NCBI GenBank assembly: GCA_963555775.3
Contig: CAUVWY020000003.1
Coordinates: 495,572-559,571, forward strand
Reading direction: 5' to 3'
DNA from: JAJEDW01 sp963555775
Lineage (GTDB): Bacteria > Acidobacteriota > Terriglobia > 20CM-2-55-15
DNA: 64,000 bases
In this document: piece by piece, positions 27,348 to 36,518 of the stretch
Numbering within the stretch: the first letter of the stretch is position 1
Layout: every line of letters begins with the position of its first letter
Translations under genes and position numbers: made by a program
The notes under the pieces: generated by a model
The model's database searches: none
Seen by the model: the letters and a program-made list of their open reading frames with translations, nothing else
Told to the model about the DNA's origin: nothing

Positions 27348-27947
27348 GTGATCAGCATCGTCGATTACAGGATGAACAACCTCCGCAGCCTGGAGAACAC
27401 GCTCAGTCGACTCGGATACGAGACCATCGTGACTTCGGATCCGGCGGATGTGATGGTGGCCGAAAAGTTGATTCTTCCGGGCGTGGGGGCGTTCGGCGAT
27501 GCCATGAAGCAACTGGACGAGTTGGGCCTCTCCGAAGCCATCATCGAAAAAGTCGAATCGGGAACGCAGATTTTGGGGATTTGCCTGGGCATGCAGTTGC
27601 TCTTTGACGATAGCGAAGAATTCGGCATCCACCGCGGTCTGGGACTCCTGCCCGGCAGCGTCATCAAGTTGCCTCCGGGCGTGCACGTTCCGCACATGGG
27701 TTGGAACCAACTCCATCTACGGCGTGCGGACCCGCTCATGGAAGGCGTTCGCAAGGAGAGCTTCGTGTATTTCGTGCATTCCTTCTATGCCGCTCCGGAA
27801 GACCCGACGCTCGTGATAGCCGAAAGCGACTATGGCATCGATTTCGCCGCCGTTGTCGGATCTGGAAACGTCTGGGCGACGCAGTTTCACCCCGAGAAGA
27901 GCCAGCACATCGGAGAACGGATACTCAAGAACTTCGCAAGGTCATGA
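27348..27947 (+). CDS. hisH: Imidazole glycerol phosphate synthase, glutaminase subunit
   Basis: The best start is GTG at 27348 (VISIVDYRMNNL), with GGGGAAGAG as ribosome-binding site, giving 199 residues. An upstream ATG lies in the solo repeat and is unlikely. HisH is a class I glutamine amidotransferase that feeds ammonia to HisF. The nucleophile Cys is in LGICLGMQLLF near residue 80 and the His-Glu pair in QFHPEKS near 182. It overlaps hisA by 4 bases. Confidence 0.95.
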   Translation: MISIVDYRMNNLRSLENTLSRLGYETIVTSDPADVMVAEKLILPGVGAFGDAMKQLDELGLSEAIIEKVESGTQILGICLGMQLLFDDSEEFGIHRGLGLLPGSVIKLPPGVHVPHMGWNQLHLRRADPLMEGVRKESFVYFVHSFYAAPEDPTLVIAESDYGIDFAAVVGSGNVWATQFHPEKSQHIGERILKNFARS

Positions 27948-28672
27948 ATCTCTATCCGGCAATCGACATACTCGGGGGTAAGGCGGTCCGCCTGCGCCAG
28001 GGGCGCAGAGAAGATGCAACCGTTTACGGAACGCCCGTGGAGATGGCTCGCCGCTGGACGGCGGCGGGCGCCCGATGGCTTCACGTCGTCGATCTGGATG
28101 GCGCGTTCGCGGGGCGTCCGGTCAATACGGAGTACGTCGCGGCGATTCGCGCCGAGTGTCCCGATGTACGGATGGAAATCGGAGGCGGCGTGCGGAACAT
28201 GTCCGCCGTCGAAGAGCTTGTCGATGCCGGTGTCGACCGCGTAATCCTGGGGACAGCGGCGGTCGAAAATCCCAAGTTCCTCGACCGGGCGCTGGAACGC
28301 TTCGATAGCCGTATCGCCGTGGGCATCGACGCGCGCGACGGCATCGTGCGCCTTTCCGGGTGGACGGCCAGCGCCGAAATGACCGCCCTGGATTTGGCGA
28401 TGCGGCTGGAGAAGGCCGGCGTGCGTCTCGTCGTCAATACCGATATTTCGCGAGATGGCGAACTCGGCGGGGTCAATGTCGAGGCCATCCGCACGATGCT
28501 CGAATCGACCGGTCTGCGGGTGATTGCCTCGGGCGGCGTCTCCACCAACGAGGACATCGTCAATCTCCGGCGCCTCGAACACCCCCGCCTTGAAGGAGTG
28601 ATCGTTGGAAAGGCGCTCTACGAAGGCCGAATCGATCTGAAGGAAACTCTGAGTTTGACACATGCTGGCTAA
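27944..28672 (+). CDS. hisA: ProFAR isomerase (HisA)
   Basis: HisA is a TIM-barrel Amadori isomerase acting on ProFAR. The start MNLYPAIDILGGKAVRL is canonical, with the first catalytic Asp at residue 8. The second catalytic Asp lies in NTDISRDGEL near residue 167. At 242 residues the length is normal. A dual HisA/PriA role is unlikely, because a separate trpF gene is present downstream. It overlaps hisF by 11 bases. Confidence 0.95.
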   Translation: MNLYPAIDILGGKAVRLRQGRREDATVYGTPVEMARRWTAAGARWLHVVDLDGAFAGRPVNTEYVAAIRAECPDVRMEIGGGVRNMSAVEELVDAGVDRVILGTAAVENPKFLDRALERFDSRIAVGIDARDGIVRLSGWTASAEMTALDLAMRLEKAGVRLVVNTDISRDGELGGVNVEAIRTMLESTGLRVIASGGVSTNEDIVNLRRLEHPRLEGVIVGKALYEGRIDLKETLSLTHAG

Positions 28673-29432
28673 ACGCATTATCCCGTGCCTGGACGTCAAG
28701 GACGGACGCGTCGTCAAGGGCGTCAACTTTATCGAGCTCCGGGATGCCGGCGACCCGGTCGATGTCGGTCTCCGTTATTCCGACGAAGGCGCGGACGAAC
28801 TGGTGTTTCTCGACATCACGGCATCCTCGGACCGCCGCGACATCGTCGCCGAGATGGTGGGGCACGTTGCCGACTCCATCAACATACCGTTCACCGTCGG
28901 CGGGGGATTGCGCTCGGTAGACGACATTCGAGGAATTTTGCGCTCGGGCGCGGACAAAGTGTCGATCAACACCTCGGCGGTTGAACGGCCGGATCTGGTG
29001 AGCGAAGGCGCGAAACGGTTTGGCAGCCAATGCATCGTGGTTGCCATCGACGCACGGCGAGAGCCTGGATCCAATGGCGCCAGCCCCGAGTGGAGGGTGT
29101 ATACGCACGGTGGCCGCACACGTACCGAACGCGACGTCATCGAGTGGGCGCGGGAAGCTGCCGATCGCGGCGCGGGAGAAATTCTTCTGACGAGCATGGA
29201 CGCCGATGGTACGAACGATGGGTACGACATCGAATTGACGCGGCGGGTTGCGACATCGCTCCGGATTCCCGTCATTGCTTCGGGAGGAGCGGGCAACCTG
29301 GACCACCTTGTGGACGCCATCGTCGAGGGGAAGGCGAGCGCCGTCCTTGCGGCATCGATCTTCCACTTTCGTCAGCACACGATCGGCGAAGCCAAGAAAC
29401 ATCTCCGCCAGGAAGGAGTCCTTGTCCGATGA
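28662..29432 (+). CDS. hisF: Imidazole glycerol phosphate synthase, cyclase subunit
   Basis: HisF is the TIM-barrel synthase partner of HisH and yields imidazole glycerol phosphate and AICAR. The 256-residue protein starts MLAKRIIPCLDVKDGRVVKG with the catalytic Asp at residue 11. The second catalytic Asp is in LLTSMDADGTNDGYD near residue 136. It overlaps hisA upstream and hisIE downstream (4 bases). Confidence 0.97.
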   Translation: MLAKRIIPCLDVKDGRVVKGVNFIELRDAGDPVDVGLRYSDEGADELVFLDITASSDRRDIVAEMVGHVADSINIPFTVGGGLRSVDDIRGILRSGADKVSINTSAVERPDLVSEGAKRFGSQCIVVAIDARREPGSNGASPEWRVYTHGGRTRTERDVIEWAREAADRGAGEILLTSMDADGTNDGYDIELTRRVATSLRIPVIASGGAGNLDHLVDAIVEGKASAVLAASIFHFRQHTIGEAKKHLRQEGVLVR

Positions 29433-30049
29433 CTACCGGCCTCGACATTCTGGAAAAGGTACAATTCGATTCGCAGGGGCTTGTACCGGCTATCGTTCAG
29501 GACGCGGCGACGCGCGAAGTGCTGATGATGGCATACATGAACCGGGAGTCGCTCGAACGGACTCTGGAGACGGGCGAGACGTACTTCTACAGCCGCCATC
29601 GACAGGAGCTCTGGCACAAAGGCGCGACCTCGGGCAATCTGCAGTCGGTGAAACATGTACGCGTCGACTGCGATTTCGACACGCTACTGATCGAAGTCGC
29701 GCCCGCGGGGCCGGCATGCCACCGGGGCACTTATTCCTGTTTCGAAGTGGAGCCCACGATCGAAGGCTTCCTCGGCAAGCTTTATGCCTTGATCGAGAAC
29801 CGCAAGGAGATGCGCCCGGAAGGCAGTTACACGACCTACCTCTTCAACAGCGGAATCGACAAGATCCTGAAGAAGGTTGGCGAGGAAAGCGCCGAGACCA
29901 TCATTGCAGCCAAGAACGAATCTTCCGCCGAGCTTGTGGCGGAGGCTTCGGACATGATTTACCACCTGCTGGTTCTGCTCGTTGAGCGGGGCGTGACACT
30001 TGAAGACATCGCACGGGAACTCGAGAGCCGCCATGCGTCCAAATCTTGA
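29429..30049 (+). CDS. hisIE: Bifunctional phosphoribosyl-AMP cyclohydrolase / phosphoribosyl-ATP pyrophosphatase
   Basis: The start at 29429 overlaps the hisF stop and gives 206 residues, the usual fusion length. Residues about 1-110 are the HisI cyclohydrolase (MMAYMNRESL, LWHKGATSGN, and the zinc-binding HVRVDCDFDTLL and GPACHRGTYSCF). Residues about 115-206 are the HisE pyrophosphatase with KILKKVGEESAETIIAAK. Together they carry steps two and three of the pathway. trpE begins 17 bases before its stop, which ties the his and trp blocks together. Confidence 0.96.
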   Translation: MTTGLDILEKVQFDSQGLVPAIVQDAATREVLMMAYMNRESLERTLETGETYFYSRHRQELWHKGATSGNLQSVKHVRVDCDFDTLLIEVAPAGPACHRGTYSCFEVEPTIEGFLGKLYALIENRKEMRPEGSYTTYLFNSGIDKILKKVGEESAETIIAAKNESSAELVAEASDMIYHLLVLLVERGVTLEDIARELESRHASKS

Positions 30050-31523
30050 AGAAGCCAGGAACCTCCGGGCCGCCGGTAACGTCATTCCGGTATTCAAGTC
30101 GATCGTTGCCGACTTCCTCACGCCGGTTTCCGCCTACCTCCGCCTGCGCGTGGACAGCCCCCATGCATTCCTGCTCGAATCGGTGGAAGGCGGCGAGAAG
30201 CTGGCCCGGTATTCATTCCTCGGGCGCGATCCCTTTCTCGTCCTGAGTACCGGACCCTCAACCCCGTCCGCCGATTCCGCTGTCGAACACCGTCACTATG
30301 AAGCGGGCCGGCGAGAAGAGTTCTTCAACGACCTGCGGACGACCATGGAGCGATTCAAGTCCGTTTCCGTCGAGGGTCTGCCCCCGTTCAGCGGGGGCGC
30401 GGTCGGTTATTTCGGCTATGACATGGTCCGCCTGATCGAGGACGTTCCCGACACGTGCATCGACGATCTGGGTATGGATGACGCCGTCATGATGTTCTTC
30501 AGGACGGTTCTGGCGTTCGATCACCTGCGGAACCAGATTCACATCGTCACGAATCTCTTTCTTGAAGACGACGATGAACCGATCGAAGATCTGTACCGGA
30601 AAGCCGAAGCGGAGATTTTGGCGACTGAACGGATACTGATTCAACCGTTCGAGATGCCGGTTCCGACACGGACCGAGAGAACGGTACAGGTGCGTTCCAA
30701 CGTCGAGAAAGCCGATTACCTTGCCGGTGTCGCACGTGCCAAGGATTACATCGCGGCAGGCGACATCTTTCAGGTCGTTCTTTCCCAAAGGTTCGATCTC
30801 GAACTACCGGCGTCCCCCTTTCAGATCTACCGCGCGTTGAGGATGGTCAATCCGTCCCCGTATACTTACTTCATGGAGATGCCCGGCAGCGCGATCGTCG
30901 GCGCTTCACCTGAGATGCTGATCCAGGTTCGGGGTCGTTCGGCGGCGTATCGGCCCATTGCCGGCACCCGCCCACGCGGCAAGAACGATGCCGAAGACCG
31001 GGAATTGGCCAACGATCTGATCGCGGACGAAAAGGAACGTGCCGAACACATCATGCTCGTGGATCTGGGTCGAAACGATCTCGGTCGTGTCTCGAAGTAC
31101 GGCAGCGTGCGCGTTGACGAATTCATGTTTGTCGAGCGTTATTCGCACGTGATGCATCTGGTGTCGGCGCTGGTTGGCGAGTTGCGGGACGACGTGGACC
31201 GCTTCGACGCCTTGATGGCCTGTTTTCCGGCTGGGACCGTTTCGGGGGCGCCCAAGGTGCGGGCGATGGAAATCATCGACGAACAGGAGCCTACGAGGCG
31301 GGGCGTCTATTCCGGGTCCGTTCTGTACGCCGATTTCAGCGGCAACCTGGACTCGTGTATCGCGATTCGCACGCTCGTTGCCCGAGACGGGAAAGGATAT
31401 GTCCAGGCCGGAGGCGGCATTGTGGCCGACTCGGTTCCCGAGAACGAATACCAGGAGACCGTGAACAAGGCGAAGGCCCTGGTCCGGGCTCTCGAACTGG
31501 CAGCGAACGGGCTCGAAGTGTGA
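30033..31523 (+). CDS. trpE: Anthranilate synthase component I
   Basis: TrpE turns chorismate into anthranilate with ammonia from TrpG. The ATG at 30033 gives 496 residues. The N-terminal LLES motif (HAFLLESVEGGEK) is the tryptophan feedback site. The chorismate-binding core follows, with GDIFQVVLSQRF, PIAGTRPRG near residue 310, and the C-terminal GCPAGTVSGAPK-like CFPAGTVSGAPKVRAM. No separate attenuator is visible, because the gene starts within hisIE. Confidence 0.95.
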   Translation: MRPNLEEARNLRAAGNVIPVFKSIVADFLTPVSAYLRLRVDSPHAFLLESVEGGEKLARYSFLGRDPFLVLSTGPSTPSADSAVEHRHYEAGRREEFFNDLRTTMERFKSVSVEGLPPFSGGAVGYFGYDMVRLIEDVPDTCIDDLGMDDAVMMFFRTVLAFDHLRNQIHIVTNLFLEDDDEPIEDLYRKAEAEILATERILIQPFEMPVPTRTERTVQVRSNVEKADYLAGVARAKDYIAAGDIFQVVLSQRFDLELPASPFQIYRALRMVNPSPYTYFMEMPGSAIVGASPEMLIQVRGRSAAYRPIAGTRPRGKNDAEDRELANDLIADEKERAEHIMLVDLGRNDLGRVSKYGSVRVDEFMFVERYSHVMHLVSALVGELRDDVDRFDALMACFPAGTVSGAPKVRAMEIIDEQEPTRRGVYSGSVLYADFSGNLDSCIAIRTLVARDGKGYVQAGGGIVADSVPENEYQETVNKAKALVRALELAANGLEV

Positions 31524-31542
31524 CCCCGGGTACGGTACTGGA

Positions 31543-32100
31543 ATGATCGTCGTCATCGATAATTACGATTCTTTCACGTACAACCTCGTTCAGTATCTGG
31601 GTGAGTTGGGCGAGGAACTCCAGGTGTTTCGAAACGACAGGACGACCGTCGAGGAGCTTGCGGCACTGGCCCCCGACCGGATAGTGATATCCCCCGGTCC
31701 CGGCGTTCCATCGAACGCGGGGATTTCCGAGAAGGTTGTCGAGTACTTTCATTCCCGTGTGCCGATTCTGGGCGTGTGTCTGGGCCATCAGGCGATCGGG
31801 GAAGTATTCGGCGGGCGAATCGTTGCCGCCGAGACGCTGATGCACGGGAAGGTCAGTTCGATCCGGCACGATGACCGCGGCGTCTTTGAAGGGTTGCCGC
31901 AGGGCTTTCCCGCCACGAGGTATCACTCCCTCGTGGTCGACGACATTCCCGATGTGCTCGAAGTGACGGCCAGGACCGAAGACGGTGTCGTCATGGGGCT
32001 GCGCCACCGCGACTCGCCAACCGAGGGTGTCCAGTTTCACCCGGAGTCGATCATGACGCGCGTCGGCAAGAACCTGTTGCGAAATTTTCTCCGAATCTGA
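31543..32100 (+). CDS. trpG: Anthranilate synthase component II (glutamine amidotransferase)
   Basis: This 185-residue class I amidotransferase starts MIVVIDNYDSFTYNLVQYLG. The nucleophile Cys is in LGVCLGHQAIGE near residue 76, and QFHPESIMT near 165 carries the His-Glu pair. It supplies ammonia to TrpE, and a shared role with a para-aminobenzoate synthase elsewhere is possible (PabA-like). It lies 19 bases after trpE and 9 bases before trpD. Confidence 0.95.
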   Translation: MIVVIDNYDSFTYNLVQYLGELGEELQVFRNDRTTVEELAALAPDRIVISPGPGVPSNAGISEKVVEYFHSRVPILGVCLGHQAIGEVFGGRIVAAETLMHGKVSSIRHDDRGVFEGLPQGFPATRYHSLVVDDIPDVLEVTARTEDGVVMGLRHRDSPTEGVQFHPESIMTRVGKNLLRNFLRI

Positions 32101-32109
32101 GCTCGCCGC

Positions 32110-33123
32110 ATGCTTACCGACATCATCCAGCAATTGGTCGATCGCAGAGACCTGACCGAGAAGGAATCCAGCGACGCGATGGGCGAGATAATGTCCGGGG
32201 AGGCGACCGACGCCCAGGTCGCGGCGTTTCTCACCGCGCTTCGCATGAAGGGTGAGGGCGTCGACGAACTGGTTGGTTTTGCACGGGCAATGCGGGAACG
32301 CGCCGTACCCTTGTGGGACGGGGCGCCAATGGACGTCCTGGACACATGCGGTACTGGCGGAGATCGTTCGGGAACATTCAACATTTCCACCGCCGCGGCA
32401 TTTGTGGCGGCTGGGGCGGGGGCAACCGTCGCCAAACACGGCAACCGGTCCGTGAGCAGTCGTTCCGGCAGCGCCGATGTTCTGGAGGCTCTGGGTGTGG
32501 ATATCCGGATGACCCCCGAAAAGCTCCGGCAGGCGCTCGGCGAAATCGGAATCGGCTTCCTGTTCGCGCAGTCGTTCCATCGGTCGATGAAGTACGTGAT
32601 GCCCGCCCGCACCCAGATCAGGATACGAACGGTGTTCAACTTCCTCGGTCCTCTGGCGAACCCTGCCAACGCCTGCTTTCAGGTGATCGGCGTCAACAGC
32701 ATTTCGATCCTCGAGACGATGGCGAGGGCGCTGGGACGCCTGGGAGCTCGACATGCGTTTGTCGTGCACGGCGACGGCGGGCTGGATGAGATTTCGCTTT
32801 CGGGACCCACCGAGGCGATCGAAGTCAGGGGCGAAGAACTGCGGCATCTTTCCATCGCGCCCGCGGATTTCGGTGTCGCAACTGCTCCGTTAACGGCGAT
32901 CCAGGGTGGAGATCCCCCCCGAAACGCCGAGATCGTCCGTGAGGTGCTTTCGGGGCGGAAGGGGCCCCATCGCGACGCCGTTCTGATCAATGCCGCCGCC
33001 GCGGTCACGGCCGCGGGGTTGGGGCGCGATCTCGAACATGGCTTTGAAGTTGCCGCCGATGCCGTCGATTCCGGACGCGCGCTCGAGAAGCTCGATGCGT
33101 TAAGGGCCCTGTCCCGGTCATGA
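32110..33123 (+). CDS. trpD: Anthranilate phosphoribosyltransferase
   Basis: TrpD attaches the PRPP ribose to anthranilate. The 337-residue protein has the family motifs LDTCGTGGD near residue 77, KHGNRSVSSRSGSADVLEALG near 110, and FLGPLANPA near 177. It is a stand-alone enzyme not fused to TrpG. It overlaps trpC by 4 bases. Confidence 0.97.
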   Translation: MLTDIIQQLVDRRDLTEKESSDAMGEIMSGEATDAQVAAFLTALRMKGEGVDELVGFARAMRERAVPLWDGAPMDVLDTCGTGGDRSGTFNISTAAAFVAAGAGATVAKHGNRSVSSRSGSADVLEALGVDIRMTPEKLRQALGEIGIGFLFAQSFHRSMKYVMPARTQIRIRTVFNFLGPLANPANACFQVIGVNSISILETMARALGRLGARHAFVVHGDGGLDEISLSGPTEAIEVRGEELRHLSIAPADFGVATAPLTAIQGGDPPRNAEIVREVLSGRKGPHRDAVLINAAAAVTAAGLGRDLEHGFEVAADAVDSGRALEKLDALRALSRS

Positions 33124-33911
33124 AGACACTTGAACCGACCCACGTCCTTTCGAGGATTCTCGATGCCAAACGAAAGCGCGTGGCGGATGTGCGGATGAGG
33201 GTCCCGGAGGCTATCGTCAGGAAGATGGCCGCGGTTTCGCCTTCGCGCCCGTCGTTCTGCGGCGCTCTGCGGGCGCCGGGTCGGACCCGGATTATCGCCG
33301 AGATCAAGAAGGCGTCGCCGTCAGCCGGATTGCTGATCGACGACCTCGATGTCGCCGCGCTTGCCCGAACCTATCGGGACGCCGGAGCCTCGGCGGTGTC
33401 GGTCGTCACCGAAGAAGATTTCTTTCAGGGCAACCTGGGTTGGGTACGCGTGGCCGCCGAAGCTTCCGGACTTCCCGTGATCAGGAAGGACTTCGTTTTC
33501 GACGCCTATCAGGTACTCGAGACAAAGGCCGCCGGGGCGAGCGCCGTCCTGTTGATTGCGGCGATGCTCCATCCCGAGGAACTGGCGCGGTTGATCGAGG
33601 TGGCCAACGGTGTGGATCTGGACGTCCTGGTCGAAGTTCACAACGTGGACGAACTCGACGAAGCGGTTCGCGCCGGTGCGCGAAACATCGGTGTGAACAA
33701 TCGCAACCTCAAGACGTTCGAGGTGCGGTTGGATACGTCGGTCGACCTTGGGCCGCGAATGCCCGACGGAGTCCTGTTTGTCGCCGAGAGCGGCATTCAT
33801 TCAAGACAGGACGTGTCGCGGTTGAGAGACGCGGGGGCCGACGCGTTCCTCATCGGAGAGCGCCTCATTACAGCGCCCGATCCCGGGCAGGCGCTGAAGG
33901 AGCTGATGTGA
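33120..33911 (+). CDS. trpC: Indole-3-glycerol phosphate synthase
   Basis: TrpC closes the indole ring. The 263-residue TIM-barrel enzyme shows IAEIKKASPSAG (catalytic Lys), VTEEDFFQGN, LPVIRKDFVFD with a catalytic Lys, and GVNNRNLKTFEV. It is monofunctional, with the isomerase encoded separately by trpF. It overlaps both neighbours by 4 bases. Confidence 0.97.
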   Translation: MKTLEPTHVLSRILDAKRKRVADVRMRVPEAIVRKMAAVSPSRPSFCGALRAPGRTRIIAEIKKASPSAGLLIDDLDVAALARTYRDAGASAVSVVTEEDFFQGNLGWVRVAAEASGLPVIRKDFVFDAYQVLETKAAGASAVLLIAAMLHPEELARLIEVANGVDLDVLVEVHNVDELDEAVRAGARNIGVNNRNLKTFEVRLDTSVDLGPRMPDGVLFVAESGIHSRQDVSRLRDAGADAFLIGERLITAPDPGQALKELM

Positions 33912-34534
33912 CACGGATCAAGATCTGCGGGATCACCGACATTGACGATGCCCGGGATGCGGCAATGCTTGGCGCCGACGCCATCGGCCTCAACTTTCAT
34001 TCGGAGAGTCCCCGGTGCATCAAGCCTGAAGTCGCGGCGCGGATCATCGATTCGTTACCTCCCTTTGTAACTTCGATCGGAGTGTTCGTGAACTACGGCA
34101 ACCCGGAAGCGCTTGAAGATTTTGCCACGTCGATCGGTCTGGACGCCGTTCAACTCCATGGCGATGAATCGCCCGACTATTGTTCGGTGATCGGCAATGT
34201 GAAAGTGATCAAGGCATTCCGTGTCGGCGACAGCTTTCGCGTGGAGAACCTGCGCCACTATTCCGTTTCCGGATTCCTGCTCGACGCCTACAGCAAGCAG
34301 GCCCGGGGTGGAACGGGACAAACCTTCGACTGGTCGCGTGCCAGCGGGGCCAATGCCTTCGGCCGGATCGTCCTTGCCGGAGGCTTGAACCCCGACAACG
34401 TGGGCGCCGCCGTCGAAGAACTACACCCCTTCGCTGTCGATGTTTCGAGCGGAGTCGAGCGCTCGGTCGGCAGAAAGGACTACGATCTGATGCAGCGATT
34501 TGTCGAGTCGGTGCACGAGGCGGACGGGAAATGA
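33908..34534 (+). CDS. trpF: Phosphoribosylanthranilate isomerase
   Basis: The GTG start at 33908, overlapping the trpC stop, gives 208 residues beginning VTRIKICGITD. The catalytic Cys is in KICGIT (residue 7) and the general-acid Asp is in VDVSSGVE near residue 180. KPEVAARII and LDAYSKQARGGTGQTFDW are further family segments. It is followed by trpB with a 4-base overlap. Confidence 0.96.
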   Translation: MTRIKICGITDIDDARDAAMLGADAIGLNFHSESPRCIKPEVAARIIDSLPPFVTSIGVFVNYGNPEALEDFATSIGLDAVQLHGDESPDYCSVIGNVKVIKAFRVGDSFRVENLRHYSVSGFLLDAYSKQARGGTGQTFDWSRASGANAFGRIVLAGGLNPDNVGAAVEELHPFAVDVSSGVERSVGRKDYDLMQRFVESVHEADGK

Positions 34535-35715
34535 GTACGGACATTAAAAAAGGCCACTACGGTTCTTACGGGGGGCAGTTCGTTCCCGAAACGTTGATGT
34601 ATCCGCTCGAGGAGTTGCAAAACGCGTACGAAGCGGCATTGAAGGACCCGGGCTTTCAGGCGGAACTCGAAGGGTTCCTCCATCACTATTCGGGGAGGCC
34701 GACGCCGCTTTACTACGCCCGGAGGCTCACTGAAGCCCTCGGCCGCGGCAGGATTTACCTGAAGCGCGAGGACCTGAACCATACCGGCGCACACAAGATC
34801 AACAACTGTCTCGGCCAGGCATTGCTGGCCCGGCGGATGGGCAAGAAAAGGATCATTGCCGAGACCGGGGCGGGCCAGCATGGAGTGGCGACAGCAACGG
34901 TATGTGCGTTGTTCGGAATGGAGTGCGACGTCTACATGGGCGAGGAAGACATCCGTCGACAGGAACTGAACGTGTTCCGGATGAAGCTGCTCGGCGCCCG
35001 CGTCGTCCCCGTGGCCTCGGGAAGCCGCACGCTCAAGGACGCGGTCAACGATGCCATGCGGGACTGGGTGACCAACGTCCGCTCCACCTATTACATGCTC
35101 GGTTCGGTCCTGGGCCCGCATCCGTATCCTGAAATGGTCCGGAACTTCCACACGGTGATCGGAACCGAAGTCCGTCAACAGATCATGGAACAGGAAGGGC
35201 GGTTGCCCGATCTGCTGATTGCGTGCGTGGGCGGCGGCTCGAATTCGATCGGCCTGTTTTTCCCCTTTCTCGAAGACCGCGGAGTTCGAATGGTGGGCGT
35301 CGAGGCGGGCGGACGCAGCCCGGAACTCGGCCATCACGCCGCGCGGTTCGCCGGTGGAAGGCCCGGCGTACTGCACGGGACCTTTTCCTACATACTTCAG
35401 GACGGCGCGGGTCAGGTGGTTCCGACCCATTCCGTCGCGGCCGGTCTGGACTATCCCGCCATCGGACCGGAGCACGCTGCCCTCTACGAATCGGGCCGCA
35501 TCGCCTACTCGTCGATCGACGACGGGTTGGCTCTGGAAGCGTTCCACCGGTTGAGCCGGCTCGAGGGAATCATTCCCGCACTCGAGAGTTCCCACGCACT
35601 GGCGTATCTGGAGAAGGCCGAAATCGGTTCCGGTGACGTGGTGGTCGTCAACCTGTCCGGCCGTGGAGACAAGGATGTCACCGAAGTCGCCCGACTCGAG
35701 GAGATTAAGCCTTGA
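34531..35715 (+). CDS. trpB: Tryptophan synthase beta chain
   Basis: TrpB condenses indole and serine with PLP. At 394 residues this is the classic TrpB1 type. The PLP Lys is in LNHTGAHKINNCLGQALLA near residue 88, the glycine loop is in CVGGGSNSIG near 234, and ETGAGQHGVATA is the indole-tunnel segment. The partner trpA overlaps by 4 bases, as expected for the alpha2-beta2 complex. Confidence 0.98.
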   Translation: MSTDIKKGHYGSYGGQFVPETLMYPLEELQNAYEAALKDPGFQAELEGFLHHYSGRPTPLYYARRLTEALGRGRIYLKREDLNHTGAHKINNCLGQALLARRMGKKRIIAETGAGQHGVATATVCALFGMECDVYMGEEDIRRQELNVFRMKLLGARVVPVASGSRTLKDAVNDAMRDWVTNVRSTYYMLGSVLGPHPYPEMVRNFHTVIGTEVRQQIMEQEGRLPDLLIACVGGGSNSIGLFFPFLEDRGVRMVGVEAGGRSPELGHHAARFAGGRPGVLHGTFSYILQDGAGQVVPTHSVAAGLDYPAIGPEHAALYESGRIAYSSIDDGLALEAFHRLSRLEGIIPALESSHALAYLEKAEIGSGDVVVVNLSGRGDKDVTEVARLEEIKP

Positions 35716-36518
35716 GTCGGATCGACATAAAATTCGCCCAGCTTCGCGCCGAGGGCCGCAAGGCGTTTATTCCATACCTGATGGTTGGAGATCCCGACGT
35801 CGAGACGACCGGCGAGATCGTTCTGGCCATGGAGGCCGCGGGCGCCGATATCGTTGAGCTGGGTGTCCCCTTTTCTGATCCGATCGGCGACGGTCCCGTG
35901 ATTCAGCGTGCTTCCGATCGTGCCCTGAAGGGCGACGTTTCGCTCACGCGAATTCTGGATCTCATCCGATGGATTCGGCGCCGCTCCGATATTCCCTTGC
36001 TTGCGATGAGCTACTACAACCCCCTGTTGAGTTTCGGTCTCGAGCGTCTTGCCGAAAGTGCCTCGGGCGCCGGTCTCGATGGATTTCTCGCCAGTGACCT
36101 CACGATTGAAGAGTCGGGTGTTTTTGTCGAAACGATGCGCGCGACGGGGTTGAGCACGGTCTTCCTTGTCGCACCCACCAGTTCGACCGAACGAATCGGG
36201 AAGATTGCAAAAACATCGACCGGCTTTCTGTATGCGGTCTCGCGGATGGGAGTCACCGGGGAGCGAGCCGAGTTGTCCGATGAACTGGCGGGTTTCATGC
36301 GAATGCTCCGCGAGCATACGACAAACCCGATTGCCGTGGGTTTCGGTGTGTCCACACCCGGCCATGTGCGGGCCGTATGGACCCAGGCCGACGGCGCGGT
36401 AGTCGGAAGCACCATCGTTCGTGAAATCGAAAATGGCATCGCGGCGGGTTGCGATGGTTCCGGCGTGGCCAGGCGCGTGGGCGACCTCGTTCGACGGTTG
36501 CGTGGAGACCAGGAATGA
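35712..36518 (+). CDS. trpA: Tryptophan synthase alpha chain
   Basis: TrpA cleaves indole-3-glycerol phosphate and passes indole to TrpB. The TTG start overlaps the trpB stop and gives 268 residues. The catalytic Glu is in ADIVELGVPFSDPIGDGPVI near residue 50 and the catalytic Asp in MSYYNPL/LASDLTIEE near 61 and 130. Its stop overlaps the first CoA-transferase gene, so the run continues beyond trp. Confidence 0.96.
   Translation: MSRIDIKFAQLRAEGRKAFIPYLMVGDPDVETTGEIVLAMEAAGADIVELGVPFSDPIGDGPVIQRASDRALKGDVSLTRILDLIRWIRRRSDIPLLAMSYYNPLLSFGLERLAESASGAGLDGFLASDLTIEESGVFVETMRATGLSTVFLVAPTSSTERIGKIAKTSTGFLYAVSRMGVTGERAELSDELAGFMRMLREHTTNPIAVGFGVSTPGHVRAVWTQADGAVVGSTIVREIENGIAAGCDGSGVARRVGDLVRRLRGDQE

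Noticed and set aside
31336..32847. A 503-codon frame antisense to trpE, trpG and trpD
   Set aside because: It lies opposite three well-supported genes and has no motifs. It reflects high GC content.
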